A stretch of 64,000 nt of DNA from an uncultured Oscillospiraceae bacterium. GTDB lineage: Bacteria > Bacillota > Clostridia > Oscillospirales > Oscillospiraceae. The notes under the pieces were generated by a model. That model saw nothing but the letters and a program-made list of their open reading frames with translations. It was not told where the DNA came from and searched no databases. The stretch is taken from contig CAKTMF010000002.1 of assembly GCA_934573855.1 (NCBI GenBank), forward strand, positions 62,001 through 126,000, given 5' to 3'. Shown piece after piece: positions 25,051 to 33,521 of this stretch; within the stretch, counting starts at the first letter, position 1, and each line of letters begins with the position of its first letter. The position numbers and the translations under genes were made by a program.

Positions 25051-27339
25051 GGTTTTTTTCTCCTTTCGTTTCTGCTTAATTATTCTGTCCTTTTTGCTGT
25101 CATAAATGTCAACGAAATTGAGCCGCAGCGCGTTCGTCACCACGCAGAAGCTCGAAAGGCTCATCGCCGCCGCGCCGAGCATGGGGCTGAGCTTGAGTCC
25201 CAGCGACACGAACGCGCCCGCCGCGATGGGAATGCCTACAGAGTTATAGAAGAACGCCCAGAAGAGGTTCTGCTTTATGCTGCGCAGTGTCGCGCGGCTG
25301 AGACGTATGGCGGCGGGAACATCGCTCAGGCGGCTGTTCATCAGCACCACATCCGCCGCGTCCAGCGCGATGTCCGCGCCCGCGCCGATGGCTATGCCGA
25401 CGTCCGCGCGCGTAAGGGCGGGAGCGTCGTTTATTCCGTCGCCCACCATGGCGGTCCGCCCCTCCTGAGAGAGACGGCGGATAACGGCCTCCTTGCCGTC
25501 GGGCAGCACCCCGGCAATGACCTCGTCTACGCCCGCCTCGCGGCCTATGGCCTCGGCGGTGCGCTGATTGTCGCCGGTGAGCATGACCACGCGAATGCCC
25601 ATGTGTCTGAGTTCTTCAACGGCGCGGCGGCTGTCGTCCTTGATGGTGTCCGCCACGGCTATTATGCCGCAGAGCTTACCGTCGGCGGCAAAGAGCAGCG
25701 GCGTTTTTCCCTGCTGAGCAAGCTCGGCGCATTTTCCCTCCGCCTCGCCGAGAGCAGCGAGCTTTCCTATATAGCTCATGCTGCCGCCGACGACGGCCTT
25801 ACCGTCCAGCGTACCGGCAAGTCCGTTGCCCGGCACCGCGCGGAAGTCCGCGACGTCCTTAACGGCTATGCCGCGCTGCCCCGCGCAGTCTATGACCGCC
25901 TTTGCAAGCGGGTGTTCGCTGCAGCTCTCGAGCGCGGCGGCAAGGGAGAGCAGCTCGTTCTCGTCCATGCCGTCGGTCGGGAGTATATCGGTGACTCTTG
26001 GCTTGCCCTCGGTGATGGTGCCGGTCTTGTCGAGCGCGACGACCGCGGTACGTCCCGCGTTTTCGAGCGCCGTCGCGGTCTTGAAGAGTATGCCGTGCTT
26101 TGCGCCCATGCCGCTGCCGACCATGATGGCGACCGGGGTCGCGAGTCCCAGCGCGCAGGGGCAGGAGATGACCAGCACAGAGATGGCCCTGCCGAGCGCG
26201 AAGCCCGCGCCCGCGCCCTTCGCGAGCCAGACCGCGAGCGTGACGAGCGCGATGGCCAGCACGGCGGGGACGAACACGCCGGAGACCTTGTCCGCGGTCT
26301 TTGCGATGGGGGCCTTGGTGGCGGAGGCGTCGGAGACCATTTTGATGATCTGGGAGATGGTCGTATCCTCGCCCACGCGGCTCGCCTCGCAGCGAATAAA
26401 GCCCTCCTGATTTATCGTTGCGGCGGAGACACTGTCGCCGGCCGCCTTGTCCACGGGAATGCTCTCGCCGGTGAGCGCGGATTCGTCAACGGCGCTGTGT
26501 CCCTCGGTGATGACACCGTCAACGGGAATGCTCTCGCCGGGGCGGACGACGAAGATGTCGCCGCGCTTGACCTCGGCAACGGGAACGGTCGTTTCCTCGC
26601 CGTTTCGGATGACGTTCGCGGTTTTCGGCGCGAGTCTCATAAGGCCGCGGAGCGCGTCGGTCGTTTTGCCCTTTGAGCGCGCCTCGAGCATTTTGCCCAC
26701 GGTGATGAGCGTGAGTATCATCGCAGCGGACTCAAAGTAGAACTCGTGCATCCACTCCTCGGCCGCGGCGGCGCCCCCGGCCAGCTGGGCCGCGCTCATC
26801 GCAAAGAGCGCATAGGTGCTGTACCCGAAGGCGGCGGCGGAACCCATCGCCACGAGCGTGTCCATGTTGGGCGCACGGTGGACGAGGCCCTTGAAGCCGT
26901 TGATGAAAAACTTCTGGTTTATGACCATGACTATGCCCGAGAGCAGAAGCTCCGTCAGCCCGATGGCCACGGGGTCCTTATCCAGAAACTCCGGAGCCGG
27001 CCAGCCCCACATACAGTGGCCCATCGAGAGATACATCAGTGCGAGAAGAAAGCCCAGCGACGCGATGAGCCTGCGACGGAGCGCGGGGGTCTCGTGGTCG
27101 GCGAGAGCCTCCTCGGCGTCCTCGCCGGTCTTCGGCTCGCTGCCCTTGAGCGACGCGCCGTACCCGGCGGCTTTAACGGCGGCGATAACGGCGGCGCTGT
27201 CGGCGCTGCCCTCGACGCCCATGGAATTTGTAAGCAGACTTACGGAGCATGCCGTCACTCCCGGCACGCCCGAGACTGCCTTTTCAACGCTGGCGGAGCA
27301 TGCCGCGCAGCTCATTCCGGTAACGGAATATTGTTTCAT
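24844..27339 (-). CDS. copA: Copper-translocating P1B-type ATPase with N- and C-terminal HMA domains
   Basis: An 831-residue copper exporter. An N-terminal metal-binding domain (GMSCAACSASV, near residue 8) is followed by eight membrane helices. The ion-site CPC is in ISCPCALGLATP, the phosphorylation site in DKTGTITEG, the SEHPLAKAVI histidine-proline motif follows, and MVGDGINDAPAL is the hinge. After a polar Lys-rich linker comes a second HMA domain (GMMCSHCEARV) at the extreme C-terminus. ATG at 27339 has AAGGTGA upstream; in-frame sequence further up is promoter. The C-terminal HMA is preceded by an internal ribosome binding site (see separate entry). No CsoR or CopY gene is nearby. Confidence 0.95.
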   Translation of the reverse strand: MKQYSVTGMSCAACSASVEKAVSGVPGVTACSVSLLTNSMGVEGSADSAAVIAAVKAAGYGASLKGSEPKTGEDAEEALADHETPALRRRLIASLGFLLALMYLSMGHCMWGWPAPEFLDKDPVAIGLTELLLSGIVMVINQKFFINGFKGLVHRAPNMDTLVAMGSAAAFGYSTYALFAMSAAQLAGGAAAAEEWMHEFYFESAAMILTLITVGKMLEARSKGKTTDALRGLMRLAPKTANVIRNGEETTVPVAEVKRGDIFVVRPGESIPVDGVITEGHSAVDESALTGESIPVDKAAGDSVSAATINQEGFIRCEASRVGEDTTISQIIKMVSDASATKAPIAKTADKVSGVFVPAVLAIALVTLAVWLAKGAGAGFALGRAISVLVISCPCALGLATPVAIMVGSGMGAKHGILFKTATALENAGRTAVVALDKTGTITEGKPRVTDILPTDGMDENELLSLAAALESCSEHPLAKAVIDCAGQRGIAVKDVADFRAVPGNGLAGTLDGKAVVGGSMSYIGKLAALGEAEGKCAELAQQGKTPLLFAADGKLCGIIAVADTIKDDSRRAVEELRHMGIRVVMLTGDNQRTAEAIGREAGVDEVIAGVLPDGKEAVIRRLSQEGRTAMVGDGINDAPALTRADVGIAIGAGADIALDAADVVLMNSRLSDVPAAIRLSRATLRSIKQNLFWAFFYNSVGIPIAAGAFVSLGLKLSPMLGAAAMSLSSFCVVTNALRLNFVDIYDSKKDRIIKQKRKEKKTVERTMHIEGMMCSHCEARVKKALEAVDGVESAVVSHSAGTAVVTHSGVSDEALKAAVEAQDYKVTGIE

Positions 27340-27376
27340 GCAGTCACCTTCTTTTTCTTTCATTTCGTGCGTAATT

Positions 27377-27405
27377 ATTTTATACCGCTTTTTCGTTAAT
27401 ATCAA
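27377..27405 (-). promoter_or_regulatory. Promoter of copA
   Basis: Minus strand: TTGATA (27400-27405), 17-base spacer, TAAAAT (27377-27382). I see no CsoR/CopY-type palindrome over it. Confidence 0.6.
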
Positions 27406-27546
27406 GTCAGCAGAATGTGAAAAGCTGAGGCCCTTCAATGTGCTTTCCAAGGGATTTAGTAGTGAAAAATAAATAATTTTCCTCTTTTTGCTTTGTTCCG
27501 CGCTGCGGCTCGGCTCCCGGCAGGGGACACTTTTCAGAGCATGTGC

Positions 27547-27680
27547 GCGGGAGGAGCAAGCCCCTCCCCTACGGAGAAACGTAGAGAGTAAAATGAGCTT
27601 CCCCCCCCTTGGGGAAGGCTCCCTCCGGCGGAGGGAGATGTCGGCGAAGCCGACAGAGGGAGGGGCGGAAAGCTGTCCGC
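27547..27680 (+). repeat. Composite palindromic repeat, copy 1
   Basis: About 134 bases that recur inverted at 38928-39058. From left to right: GCGGGAGGAGCAAGCCCCTC, a variable middle, a C-run hairpin, then a two-hairpin core at 27619-27662 that is identical base for base (44 of 44) to the reverse complement of 38945-38988. The 458-base gap 27340-27797 between copA and rnfB otherwise holds only the copA promoter, a GGGGACAT/ATGTCCCC inverted repeat (27692-27739) and the rnf terminator; no gene is seen. Confidence 0.85.
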
Positions 27681-27752
27681 GGAGCGGACTGAGGGGACAT
27701 TGGACGCGCGGTGTTCAGCGCGGCACAGCGGATGTCCCCCGCCGAACGACGC

Positions 27753-27783
27753 AAAAAGGGTGCGCCGCAGGCACACCCTTTTT
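27753..27783 (-). terminator. Terminator of the rnf operon
   Basis: AAAAAGGGTG..GCC pairs with GGC..CACCCTTTTT; on the minus strand it lies 15 bases after the rnfB stop and ends in CTTTTTGC. Confidence 0.8.
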
Positions 27784-27797
27784 CTTATCAAATTTTA

Positions 27798-28595
27798 TCA
27801 GTCCTCGAACCAGTTGATGATATGTCTCGGACAGATCTCGGCGCAGTGACCGCAGGCGACGCACTTGGAGGCGTCCACGACGGCCAGATTCTCCAGCACG
27901 GTGATAGCGTCCGAGGGACACTCACGCTGGCACTTCATGCAGCCGATACAGCCGTTGTCGCACATCTTCATGACCTTCGCGCCCTTGTCGTGGTTGCCGC
28001 AGGCGGGCATTACGCGCTGGGACGCGGGGAGGAGCTTGATAATGCTCTTGGGGCAGGTATCCACGCAGGTACCGCAGCCGACGCACTTGTCGCGGTCGAC
28101 CTTGGCGACGCCGTCGACGATGTGGATGGCGTCAAAGGGACATGCCTTCACACAGTTGCCGAGACCGATACACGCGAAGGTGCAGGTCTTGTTGCTCTTG
28201 CCGCCGAAAAGCATTGCCGCGCGGCAGTCCTGCGGGCCGGTGTAGTTGAAGCGAAGCTCCGCGTGGCCGTCTGTGCCGGAGCAGGGAACGAAAGCGACCA
28301 TCTTTTCGACGTTGGAGGCGGAGACGCCCATGACCTCGGCGATCTTGGCAGCGGTCTCGGCGCCGCCGGCGACGCACCTGTTGGTGGGCGCTTCGCCCTT
28401 TGCCACGGCGGCGGCATAGCCGTCGCAGCCGGGGTAGCCGCAGCCGCCGCAGTTCGCACCCGCGAGGCACTCGCGGACAGCGGCCTGCTTGGGGTCTACT
28501 TCAACGTGAAATATCTTGGAGGCGAAGGCGAGTATCGCGCCGAACAGAGCGCCCAGAACGCCCAGAACGGCGATGGAAAGAAGAATGGTTTTCAT
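27798..28595 (-). CDS. rnfB: Rnf complex subunit B (ferredoxin-like)
   Basis: A 265-residue polyferredoxin that takes electrons from ferredoxin. An N-terminal membrane helix (about 5-25) is followed by the Fes cluster motif CGGCGYPGC (near 49) and a run of [4Fe-4S] ferredoxin motifs: CIGLGNCVKACP, CVGCGTCVDTCP, CIGCMKCQRECP and CVACGHCAEICP. It is last in the rnfCDGEAB operon, as in other Clostridia, and ends before a terminator. Confidence 0.96.
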   Translation of the reverse strand: MKTILLSIAVLGVLGALFGAILAFASKIFHVEVDPKQAAVRECLAGANCGGCGYPGCDGYAAAVAKGEAPTNRCVAGGAETAAKIAEVMGVSASNVEKMVAFVPCSGTDGHAELRFNYTGPQDCRAAMLFGGKSNKTCTFACIGLGNCVKACPFDAIHIVDGVAKVDRDKCVGCGTCVDTCPKSIIKLLPASQRVMPACGNHDKGAKVMKMCDNGCIGCMKCQRECPSDAITVLENLAVVDASKCVACGHCAEICPRHIINWFED

Positions 28596-28610
28596 TTCAG
28601 CGCACCTCCG

Positions 28611-29207
28611 TCATACAGGAATGGACATCCCGCTAAAGCCCATGAACGCAAGCGCCAGCAGGGCCGCGGAGACCAGACAGATGGGGAAGCCCTCGAAGCA
28701 CTCGGGATAATCGGAGAACTCGACTCTCTCACGCACGGAGGCAAACAGCACGATGGCGAGCAGGAAGCCGCCGCCGCCGGTAATGCCGTAGACCACGGAC
28801 TCGATGAAGTTGTAGTCGTTCTGCACGTTCAGCAGCACGACGCCGAGGACCGCGCAGTTGGTGGTGATGAGGGGCAGATAGATACCCAGCGCAGAATAGA
28901 GGGAGGGTACGGATTTCTTGAGGAACATCTCGACGAACTGAACGAGCGCCGCGATGATGAGGATGAAGGCGAGAGTCTCGAGGAATTCGAGCCTGAGAGG
29001 GATGAGTATGTAGTGGTCGACGACCCAGCAGATCGCGGAGGCGAGGCCCATGACGAAAATGACCGCGAGGCCCATGCCGACGGCGGTGTCGGTCTTGTTC
29101 GAGCAGCCCAGGAACGGGCAGCAGCCGAGGAACTGGGAGAAGATGAAGTTGTTTGTCAGGATAGCGCCGAGAGTAATGGCGACTATCGTGGAAAGATCAA
29201 AGCCCAT
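28611..29207 (-). CDS. rnfA: Rnf complex subunit A
   Basis: A 198-residue integral membrane subunit with six helices. The family signatures are NNFIFSQFLGCCPFLGCSNKTD near the N-terminus, with the cysteines that coordinate a membrane-embedded [2Fe-2S] cluster together with RnfE, and TTNCAVLGVVLLN later. Its ATG overlaps the rnfE stop by one base (TAATG). Confidence 0.96.
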   Translation of the reverse strand: MGFDLSTIVAITLGAILTNNFIFSQFLGCCPFLGCSNKTDTAVGMGLAVIFVMGLASAICWVVDHYILIPLRLEFLETLAFILIIAALVQFVEMFLKKSVPSLYSALGIYLPLITTNCAVLGVVLLNVQNDYNFIESVVYGITGGGGFLLAIVLFASVRERVEFSDYPECFEGFPICLVSAALLALAFMGFSGMSIPV

Positions 29208-29899
29208 TATTTCCCTGCCTCCTTTGCGGCCTTTTCAGCCGCTTCTTTTTTCTTTGCGGACTTTTTCAGCGCGTACTGCATGACGGCGATGAGAACGCCG
29301 AGCGTGAGGAAGCCGCCGAAGGGCAGGTTCAGAATGCTCGCGCCAAAGTCGGAATTGAAGAGCTGTATGCCGGCGCCGGTGCCGTCAAGAGTGAAGCGGA
29401 AGCCGTTCGTCACGTCGATAAGGCCGCCGCCGAAGCGTCCGCTACCCAGCAGCTCGCGCACGACGCACATGATGATCAGCACGCAGGTGTAGCCCAGACC
29501 CTGAAAGATACCGTCGAAGAAGGAGTCCTTCACGCTGTTCTTCTGGCAGAACGCCTCCGCGCGGCCGATGATTATGCAGTTGACGACGATGAGGGGGATG
29601 AACACGCCCAGCGCCTCGCTGAGGGCGGGGATGTAGGCCTGCAGCAGCAGGTCGACGATGGTGACGAAGCCGGCGATGACGACGACGAATATCGCAAGGC
29701 GTATCTCGTCGGGAATGATCTTGCGGATGGCCGAGACCACAACGTTGCAGCAGGTGAGGATGACGAGGACCGAGAGTCCCATGCCGACGCCGTTGAAGAG
29801 CGTGGTGGTGATTGCCATGGTGGCGCACATGCCTATCTGCTGTACGAGAACGGGGTTATTGGTGATAAGGCCTTCCCTAAACTGATTCTTGATTTTCAT
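29207..29899 (-). CDS. rnfE: Rnf complex subunit E
   Basis: A 230-residue membrane subunit, the inverted-topology paralogue of RnfA. LTCCNVVVSAIRKIIPDEIRLAIF and VVNCIIIGRAEAF contain the conserved cysteines. A Lys/Ala-rich cytoplasmic tail (KKSAKKKEAAEKAAKEAGK) is longer than usual and resembles that of RnfD. ATG at 29899 follows the rnfG stop by 14 bases. Confidence 0.95.
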   Translation of the reverse strand: MKIKNQFREGLITNNPVLVQQIGMCATMAITTTLFNGVGMGLSVLVILTCCNVVVSAIRKIIPDEIRLAIFVVVIAGFVTIVDLLLQAYIPALSEALGVFIPLIVVNCIIIGRAEAFCQKNSVKDSFFDGIFQGLGYTCVLIIMCVVRELLGSGRFGGGLIDVTNGFRFTLDGTGAGIQLFNSDFGASILNLPFGGFLTLGVLIAVMQYALKKSAKKKEAAEKAAKEAGK

Positions 29900-29913
29900 T
29901 CAGTCTGACCTCC

Positions 29914-30456
29914 TTAACCCAGGGATTCAACAGCCTTGATGGCCGTTGCCGTTGCATTTGCGATGGAGCGAGAGGTGATGGTCGCGCCGGTGAGCGCGTC
30001 GATCTCGCCGCCGGCCTTGGTGATGGCGCAGCTGCTGTCCTGACCGACGAACTGCGTGCGGAAGTCGACGCCGACCTTTGCGGTGCTGGCGGCGTTCGCG
30101 CCCAGACCGGAGGTCTCGGAGTGGGAGATGATGGAAATGCCGGTGCATTTGAATTCGGTATCAACGCCGACCGCCATGGTGATGCTGCCCTGCGCGCCGG
30201 AGAAGGTGGTCATTACGACATGGCCCGCTCCGTTGTCCGCGGCGGCGATGCTGTCGACGGTGGGGAACGCTTCCTTGTCGAAGTCGACGTCGGTGTAGGA
30301 ATCGGCCGCGAGGACGGAGGCGTAGGCCTTGGCGGTCTTTGCTTCCTTCTGCATTTCGATGGTGTCCTTGGTCAGCTCGTAAATGCCGCCGAGAACGCCC
30401 GCGACGATGGCGCAGACAAGAAACAGGATAAAGGTAAGCTTCAGTATCTTATTCAT
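29914..30456 (-). CDS. rnfG: Rnf complex subunit G (covalent FMN)
   Basis: A 180-residue subunit with one N-terminal helix (about 7-25) and an external FMN-binding domain. The flavin attachment motif is ALTGATITS near 160, where the threonine of S/TGAT carries FMN by a phosphoester bond. SETSGLGANA is the other conserved stretch. The gene abuts rnfD (stop at 30457) with no gap. Confidence 0.95.
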   Translation of the reverse strand: MNKILKLTFILFLVCAIVAGVLGGIYELTKDTIEMQKEAKTAKAYASVLAADSYTDVDFDKEAFPTVDSIAAADNGAGHVVMTTFSGAQGSITMAVGVDTEFKCTGISIISHSETSGLGANAASTAKVGVDFRTQFVGQDSSCAITKAGGEIDALTGATITSRSIANATATAIKAVESLG

Positions 30457-31485
30457 TTACTTTGCCTCCTTTGCGGCTTTCTTCGCCGCCTTCTCCGCCG
30501 CGATGTCCTCCTTGGACACGCCGAACTGGTGACGGTGGAAAGCCTTGTCGATGGCCCAGGAGCAGAGGTTCATTATAAGTATCGCGTAGGAAACGCCCTC
30601 GGGATAGCCGCCGAAGGCACGGATCAGCACGGTGAGAACGCCGCAGCCGAAGCCGTAGAGGAGCTGTCCGTTGGCGGTGACGGGAGAGGTGGCATAGTCG
30701 GTGGCCATGAAGATCGCGCCGAGCATGAGGCCGCCGGAGAGTATGTTGAGGAGCATCCAGTCGACTCTGCCGTAGCCGCTCTTGCCAAAGACGAGGGAGA
30801 TGAGAGCGACGGTGCCGATGAAGCTCACGGGGATACGCCAGGTGATGACCTTGCGGATGAGGAGGTAAACTCCGCCGATGAGCAGGGCCAGAGCGCTTAT
30901 CTCGCCGATACAGCCGGGGACCGCGCCCAGGAACATGGACATGGGGGAGTAGTAGGCGGGCAGAGCGCTGCCGGAGTACATATAGGAAAGAGGAGTCGCC
31001 ATCGTCGCGGCGTCAACCACGCCCTGCAGGGAGAGCGGAGTCGCCCATGTACCCATGATGAGCGCGTAGGAGGCGAGCAGGAACGCACGTCCCGCGAGCG
31101 CGGGGTTGAGGAAGTTCTTGCCGATGCCGCCGTAGAGCTGCTTGACGACCACGATGGAGAAGAAGGAGCCGATGATGGGCAGCCACCACGGCGCGCTGGG
31201 GGGAAGCACCAGCGCCAGCAGGAGGCCCGTGACGCAGGCGGAGAGGTCGCCGATGGTGTTGGTCTTTTTCATCAGGCGGCGGTAGAGCCACTCAAAGAAT
31301 ACCGCGGAGATCATGGAGGACGCGATGACGAGGAGGGGATATGCGCCAAACTGCCACACGGCGACGCCCACCGCGGGGAGCAGCGCGACGATCACGTCCA
31401 GCATTATGCGCTTGGTATCGGTGATTGTCCTTACCTGGGGCTGGTATGCCACGTCAAGGACGATTCTTTCTTTCTTTTCCGCCAT
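30457..31485 (-). CDS. rnfD: Rnf complex subunit D
   Basis: A 342-residue membrane subunit with about nine helices that also carries covalent FMN. Family stretches are GGIGKNFLNPALAGRAFLL, SGGLMLGAIFMATDYATSP (near 265) and GGYPEGVSYAILIMN. The start is ATG at 31485, sharing one base with the rnfC stop (TAATG); the frame is open further upstream only inside rnfC. It ends in a Lys/Ala-rich tail like RnfE. Confidence 0.95.
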   Translation of the reverse strand: MAEKKERIVLDVAYQPQVRTITDTKRIMLDVIVALLPAVGVAVWQFGAYPLLVIASSMISAVFFEWLYRRLMKKTNTIGDLSACVTGLLLALVLPPSAPWWLPIIGSFFSIVVVKQLYGGIGKNFLNPALAGRAFLLASYALIMGTWATPLSLQGVVDAATMATPLSYMYSGSALPAYYSPMSMFLGAVPGCIGEISALALLIGGVYLLIRKVITWRIPVSFIGTVALISLVFGKSGYGRVDWMLLNILSGGLMLGAIFMATDYATSPVTANGQLLYGFGCGVLTVLIRAFGGYPEGVSYAILIMNLCSWAIDKAFHRHQFGVSKEDIAAEKAAKKAAKEAK

Positions 31486-32831
31486 TATTTCTGTGCCTCC
31501 TTTGCGGACTCGGCCTTTGCCTTTTCCTTGAAGGCTCGGGCCTGGAACATGAGCTTTGCGGTCTTGAAGGCGTGAGTCAGGGGCATTCTCGCCGGGCAGT
31601 TGTAGGAGCAGCTGCCGCACTCGAAGCAGTCGGTGATGTGGTACTTTTCCATGTTCTCGTAATCGCCCTTGCTGTAGTACATGTACATGAACACGGGCTC
31701 GAGGTTCATGGGGCAGACGCTTATGCACTTGCCGCAGCGTATGCAGGTGGGATTTTCCACATGTCTGTCCTCTTCCTCGGTGAAGAACAGCACGCCCGCG
31801 GTACCCTTGATGGTGGGAGCCTCGAAGCTGGTGGCGCAGATACCCATCATGGGGCCGCCCAGAACGATCTTTCTGGGGGTCTTGACGAAGCCGCCGCACT
31901 GCTCGGCGAGATAGCCGAGGGGCGTACCCACGCGCGTGAGCGCGTTCACGGGGGCCTTCAGCGCACTGCCGGCGACGGTGACGATACGGTCGATAACGGG
32001 TCTGCCCTCATAGCAGGCCTGATATATGGCGTAGCAGGTGCGGGTGGAGATGACGTTGCAGCCCACGCCGGAGGGCAGCCCGCCGGGCTTGACCTCGCGG
32101 CCGGTGATGGCCTTGACCTGCATTTTCTCCGCGCCCTGGGGGTACTTTATCTCCTCGGGGCATATCTCTATGCCGTAATTCTCGGGGTGGTGGGAGGTGA
32201 GAAGCTTTATCGCGTCGGCCTTGTTCTTCTCGATGCCGTAGTAGGCCTTGTCGACGCAGCTGGCGATACGGACGAGCTCAATGCCCTTGAGCAGCTGCTC
32301 GGGATAGTTGAGCATGGTGAGATGGTCGCCGTTGAGATAAGGCTCGCACTCGGCTCCGTTGATGATGAGCTTGTCGACCTTGCCGATACCGCCGCGGATC
32401 TTGAACGCGGTGGGGAACATCGCGCCGCCCAGACCCACGACGCCCGCCTGACGGATACGCTCAAGTATGGCCTCGGGATCCTTCAGCTCCTCCTCGGTGA
32501 GGGGCTTGAGATCGTCGCAGGGGGTATCCTGATAGTCGTTCTCGATGACTATGGACATTATCATATCGCCCAGAGGGTGGGGTCTCGGCTCGATGGCAAC
32601 GACCTTGCCCGAGACGGATGCATGGACGGGTGCGGAAACGGGGGCGGGATTCTCGCCGATCTTCTGCCCCATCTTCACATAGTCGCCCACGCTCACCAGC
32701 GGCTTGCAGGGCGCGCCGATGTGCTGCGCCATGGGGATAATGACCTGAGGAGGCGGTGCGATCACGGTGATGGGCGCCTGGGGCGCCTTCATGTAGTTGG
32801 GGTGTACGCCGCCTTTGAATGTGTAGGACAT
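31485..32831 (-). CDS. rnfC: Rnf complex subunit C (NADH-binding)
   Basis: A 448-residue peripheral subunit that exchanges electrons with NAD(H) through FMN. Visible are the Gly-rich GVVGLGGAMFPTAFK, NGAECEPYLNGDH, and two [4Fe-4S] motifs, CIRCGKCISVCPMNL (near 368) and CFECGSCSYNCPAR (near 408). It leads the operon, and ATG at 32831 has AGAGGTGAAAG upstream. With RnfDGEAB it forms the ion-pumping ferredoxin:NAD+ oxidoreductase that couples fermentation to a membrane gradient. Confidence 0.96.
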   Translation of the reverse strand: MSYTFKGGVHPNYMKAPQAPITVIAPPPQVIIPMAQHIGAPCKPLVSVGDYVKMGQKIGENPAPVSAPVHASVSGKVVAIEPRPHPLGDMIMSIVIENDYQDTPCDDLKPLTEEELKDPEAILERIRQAGVVGLGGAMFPTAFKIRGGIGKVDKLIINGAECEPYLNGDHLTMLNYPEQLLKGIELVRIASCVDKAYYGIEKNKADAIKLLTSHHPENYGIEICPEEIKYPQGAEKMQVKAITGREVKPGGLPSGVGCNVISTRTCYAIYQACYEGRPVIDRIVTVAGSALKAPVNALTRVGTPLGYLAEQCGGFVKTPRKIVLGGPMMGICATSFEAPTIKGTAGVLFFTEEEDRHVENPTCIRCGKCISVCPMNLEPVFMYMYYSKGDYENMEKYHITDCFECGSCSYNCPARMPLTHAFKTAKLMFQARAFKEKAKAESAKEAQK

Positions 32832-32875
32832 TTGCTTTCACCTCTTAAAAATTTCCGGATATACATACTGCGTAG

Positions 32876-32905
32876 ATTTTAGCACAGTTTGTTGCAAATT
32901 GTCTA
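32876..32905 (-). promoter_or_regulatory. Promoter of the rnf operon
   Basis: Minus strand: TAGACA (32900-32905), 18-base spacer, TAAAAT (32876-32881), about 45 bases before rnfC. Confidence 0.6.
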
Positions 32906-32936
32906 CAAGTTTTGAATAGAAATTCGTCTTTTTTAT

Positions 32937-33040
32937 CAGTTAAGTTATTAACGAGCCTGTTAATCGCTTGTCAATGCCATGCTATATTCCATATTTTGTA
33001 AATTCATCTTTGTTTTCATAAATTGTTAACTATTCTACAT
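32937..33040. promoter_or_regulatory. Three Rex-like palindromes in the rnf upstream region
   Basis: In this AT-rich 330-base intergenic stretch (32832-33161, no gene) three 18-base sites approximate the clostridial Rex operator TTGTTAA-N4-TTAACAA. They are 32937-32954 (CAGTTAAGTTATTAACGA), 32957-32974 (CTGTTAATCGCTTGTCAA) and 33023-33040 (TTGTTAACTATTCTACAT). Each matches 11 of 14 defined bases. The first two are centred 20 bases apart. Rex is a repressor released by NADH. They lie upstream of the rnf -35, toward the divergent gene. Confidence 0.4.
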
Positions 33041-33100
33041 CAAATGACAGCTTTTTAACGCTCTTTGCCGCTATCCGGTGCTCTCCCCCGCGCTTCCCTC

Positions 33101-33130
33101 TTGCGCCGGTGGACGCCGCCATGCTATAAT
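33101..33130 (+). promoter_or_regulatory. Promoter of the 33.1-34 kb gene cluster
   Basis: Plus strand: TTGCGC (33101-33106), 18-base spacer, perfect TATAAT (33125-33130), about 32 bases before the ATG. Confidence 0.6.
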
Positions 33131-33161
33131 GAATCAAATAATCTTGACGGGAGGCATACTA

Positions 33162-33521
33162 ATGAAAATATACGATGTCAGCGGCATGAGCGAGGGGGCC
33201 GCTCTCGCGGCGGACCTTGAGTCGGCGGAGCGCTTTGACAGCATATATGTGGGCAATCTCGGCGTTTACTACCGGGACGGCTTCCGCATGAAGCACATAC
33301 CCTACGCATTCGCGCAGAGGGTGTTCCTGCGCATTCAGGAGGTCAGCGGCAAAATGTGCTGCGGCAGCACGGTGTTCCAGTACTTCCGGCTGGTATTCGT
33401 CTGCGGCGGCAGAGAGATAGCCGACGCGATGAGCGAGAACGAGGCAGCCTTCCGCGCGGCGCTCGAAAAAATAAAGGAAAAAGCGCCGGAGCTGAAATTC
33501 GGCGTGGAGGAAAAGCCATGA
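33162..33521 (+). CDS. Unrecognised 119-residue protein
   Basis: I do not recognise this protein. It is soluble, has alternating short hydrophobic strands (SIYVGNLGVYYRDGFRMKHIPY, then YFRLVFVCGGREIADAM) and ends in a charged helix FRAALEKIKEKAPELKFGVEEKP. The strand-rich middle with one C-terminal helix could fit a PH-like fold, but that is a guess. ATG at 33162 has GGGAGG eight bases before. Its TGA overlaps the next ATG (ATGA), so it is coupled to the following gene. Confidence 0.7.
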   Translation: MKIYDVSGMSEGAALAADLESAERFDSIYVGNLGVYYRDGFRMKHIPYAFAQRVFLRIQEVSGKMCCGSTVFQYFRLVFVCGGREIADAMSENEAAFRAALEKIKEKAPELKFGVEEKP

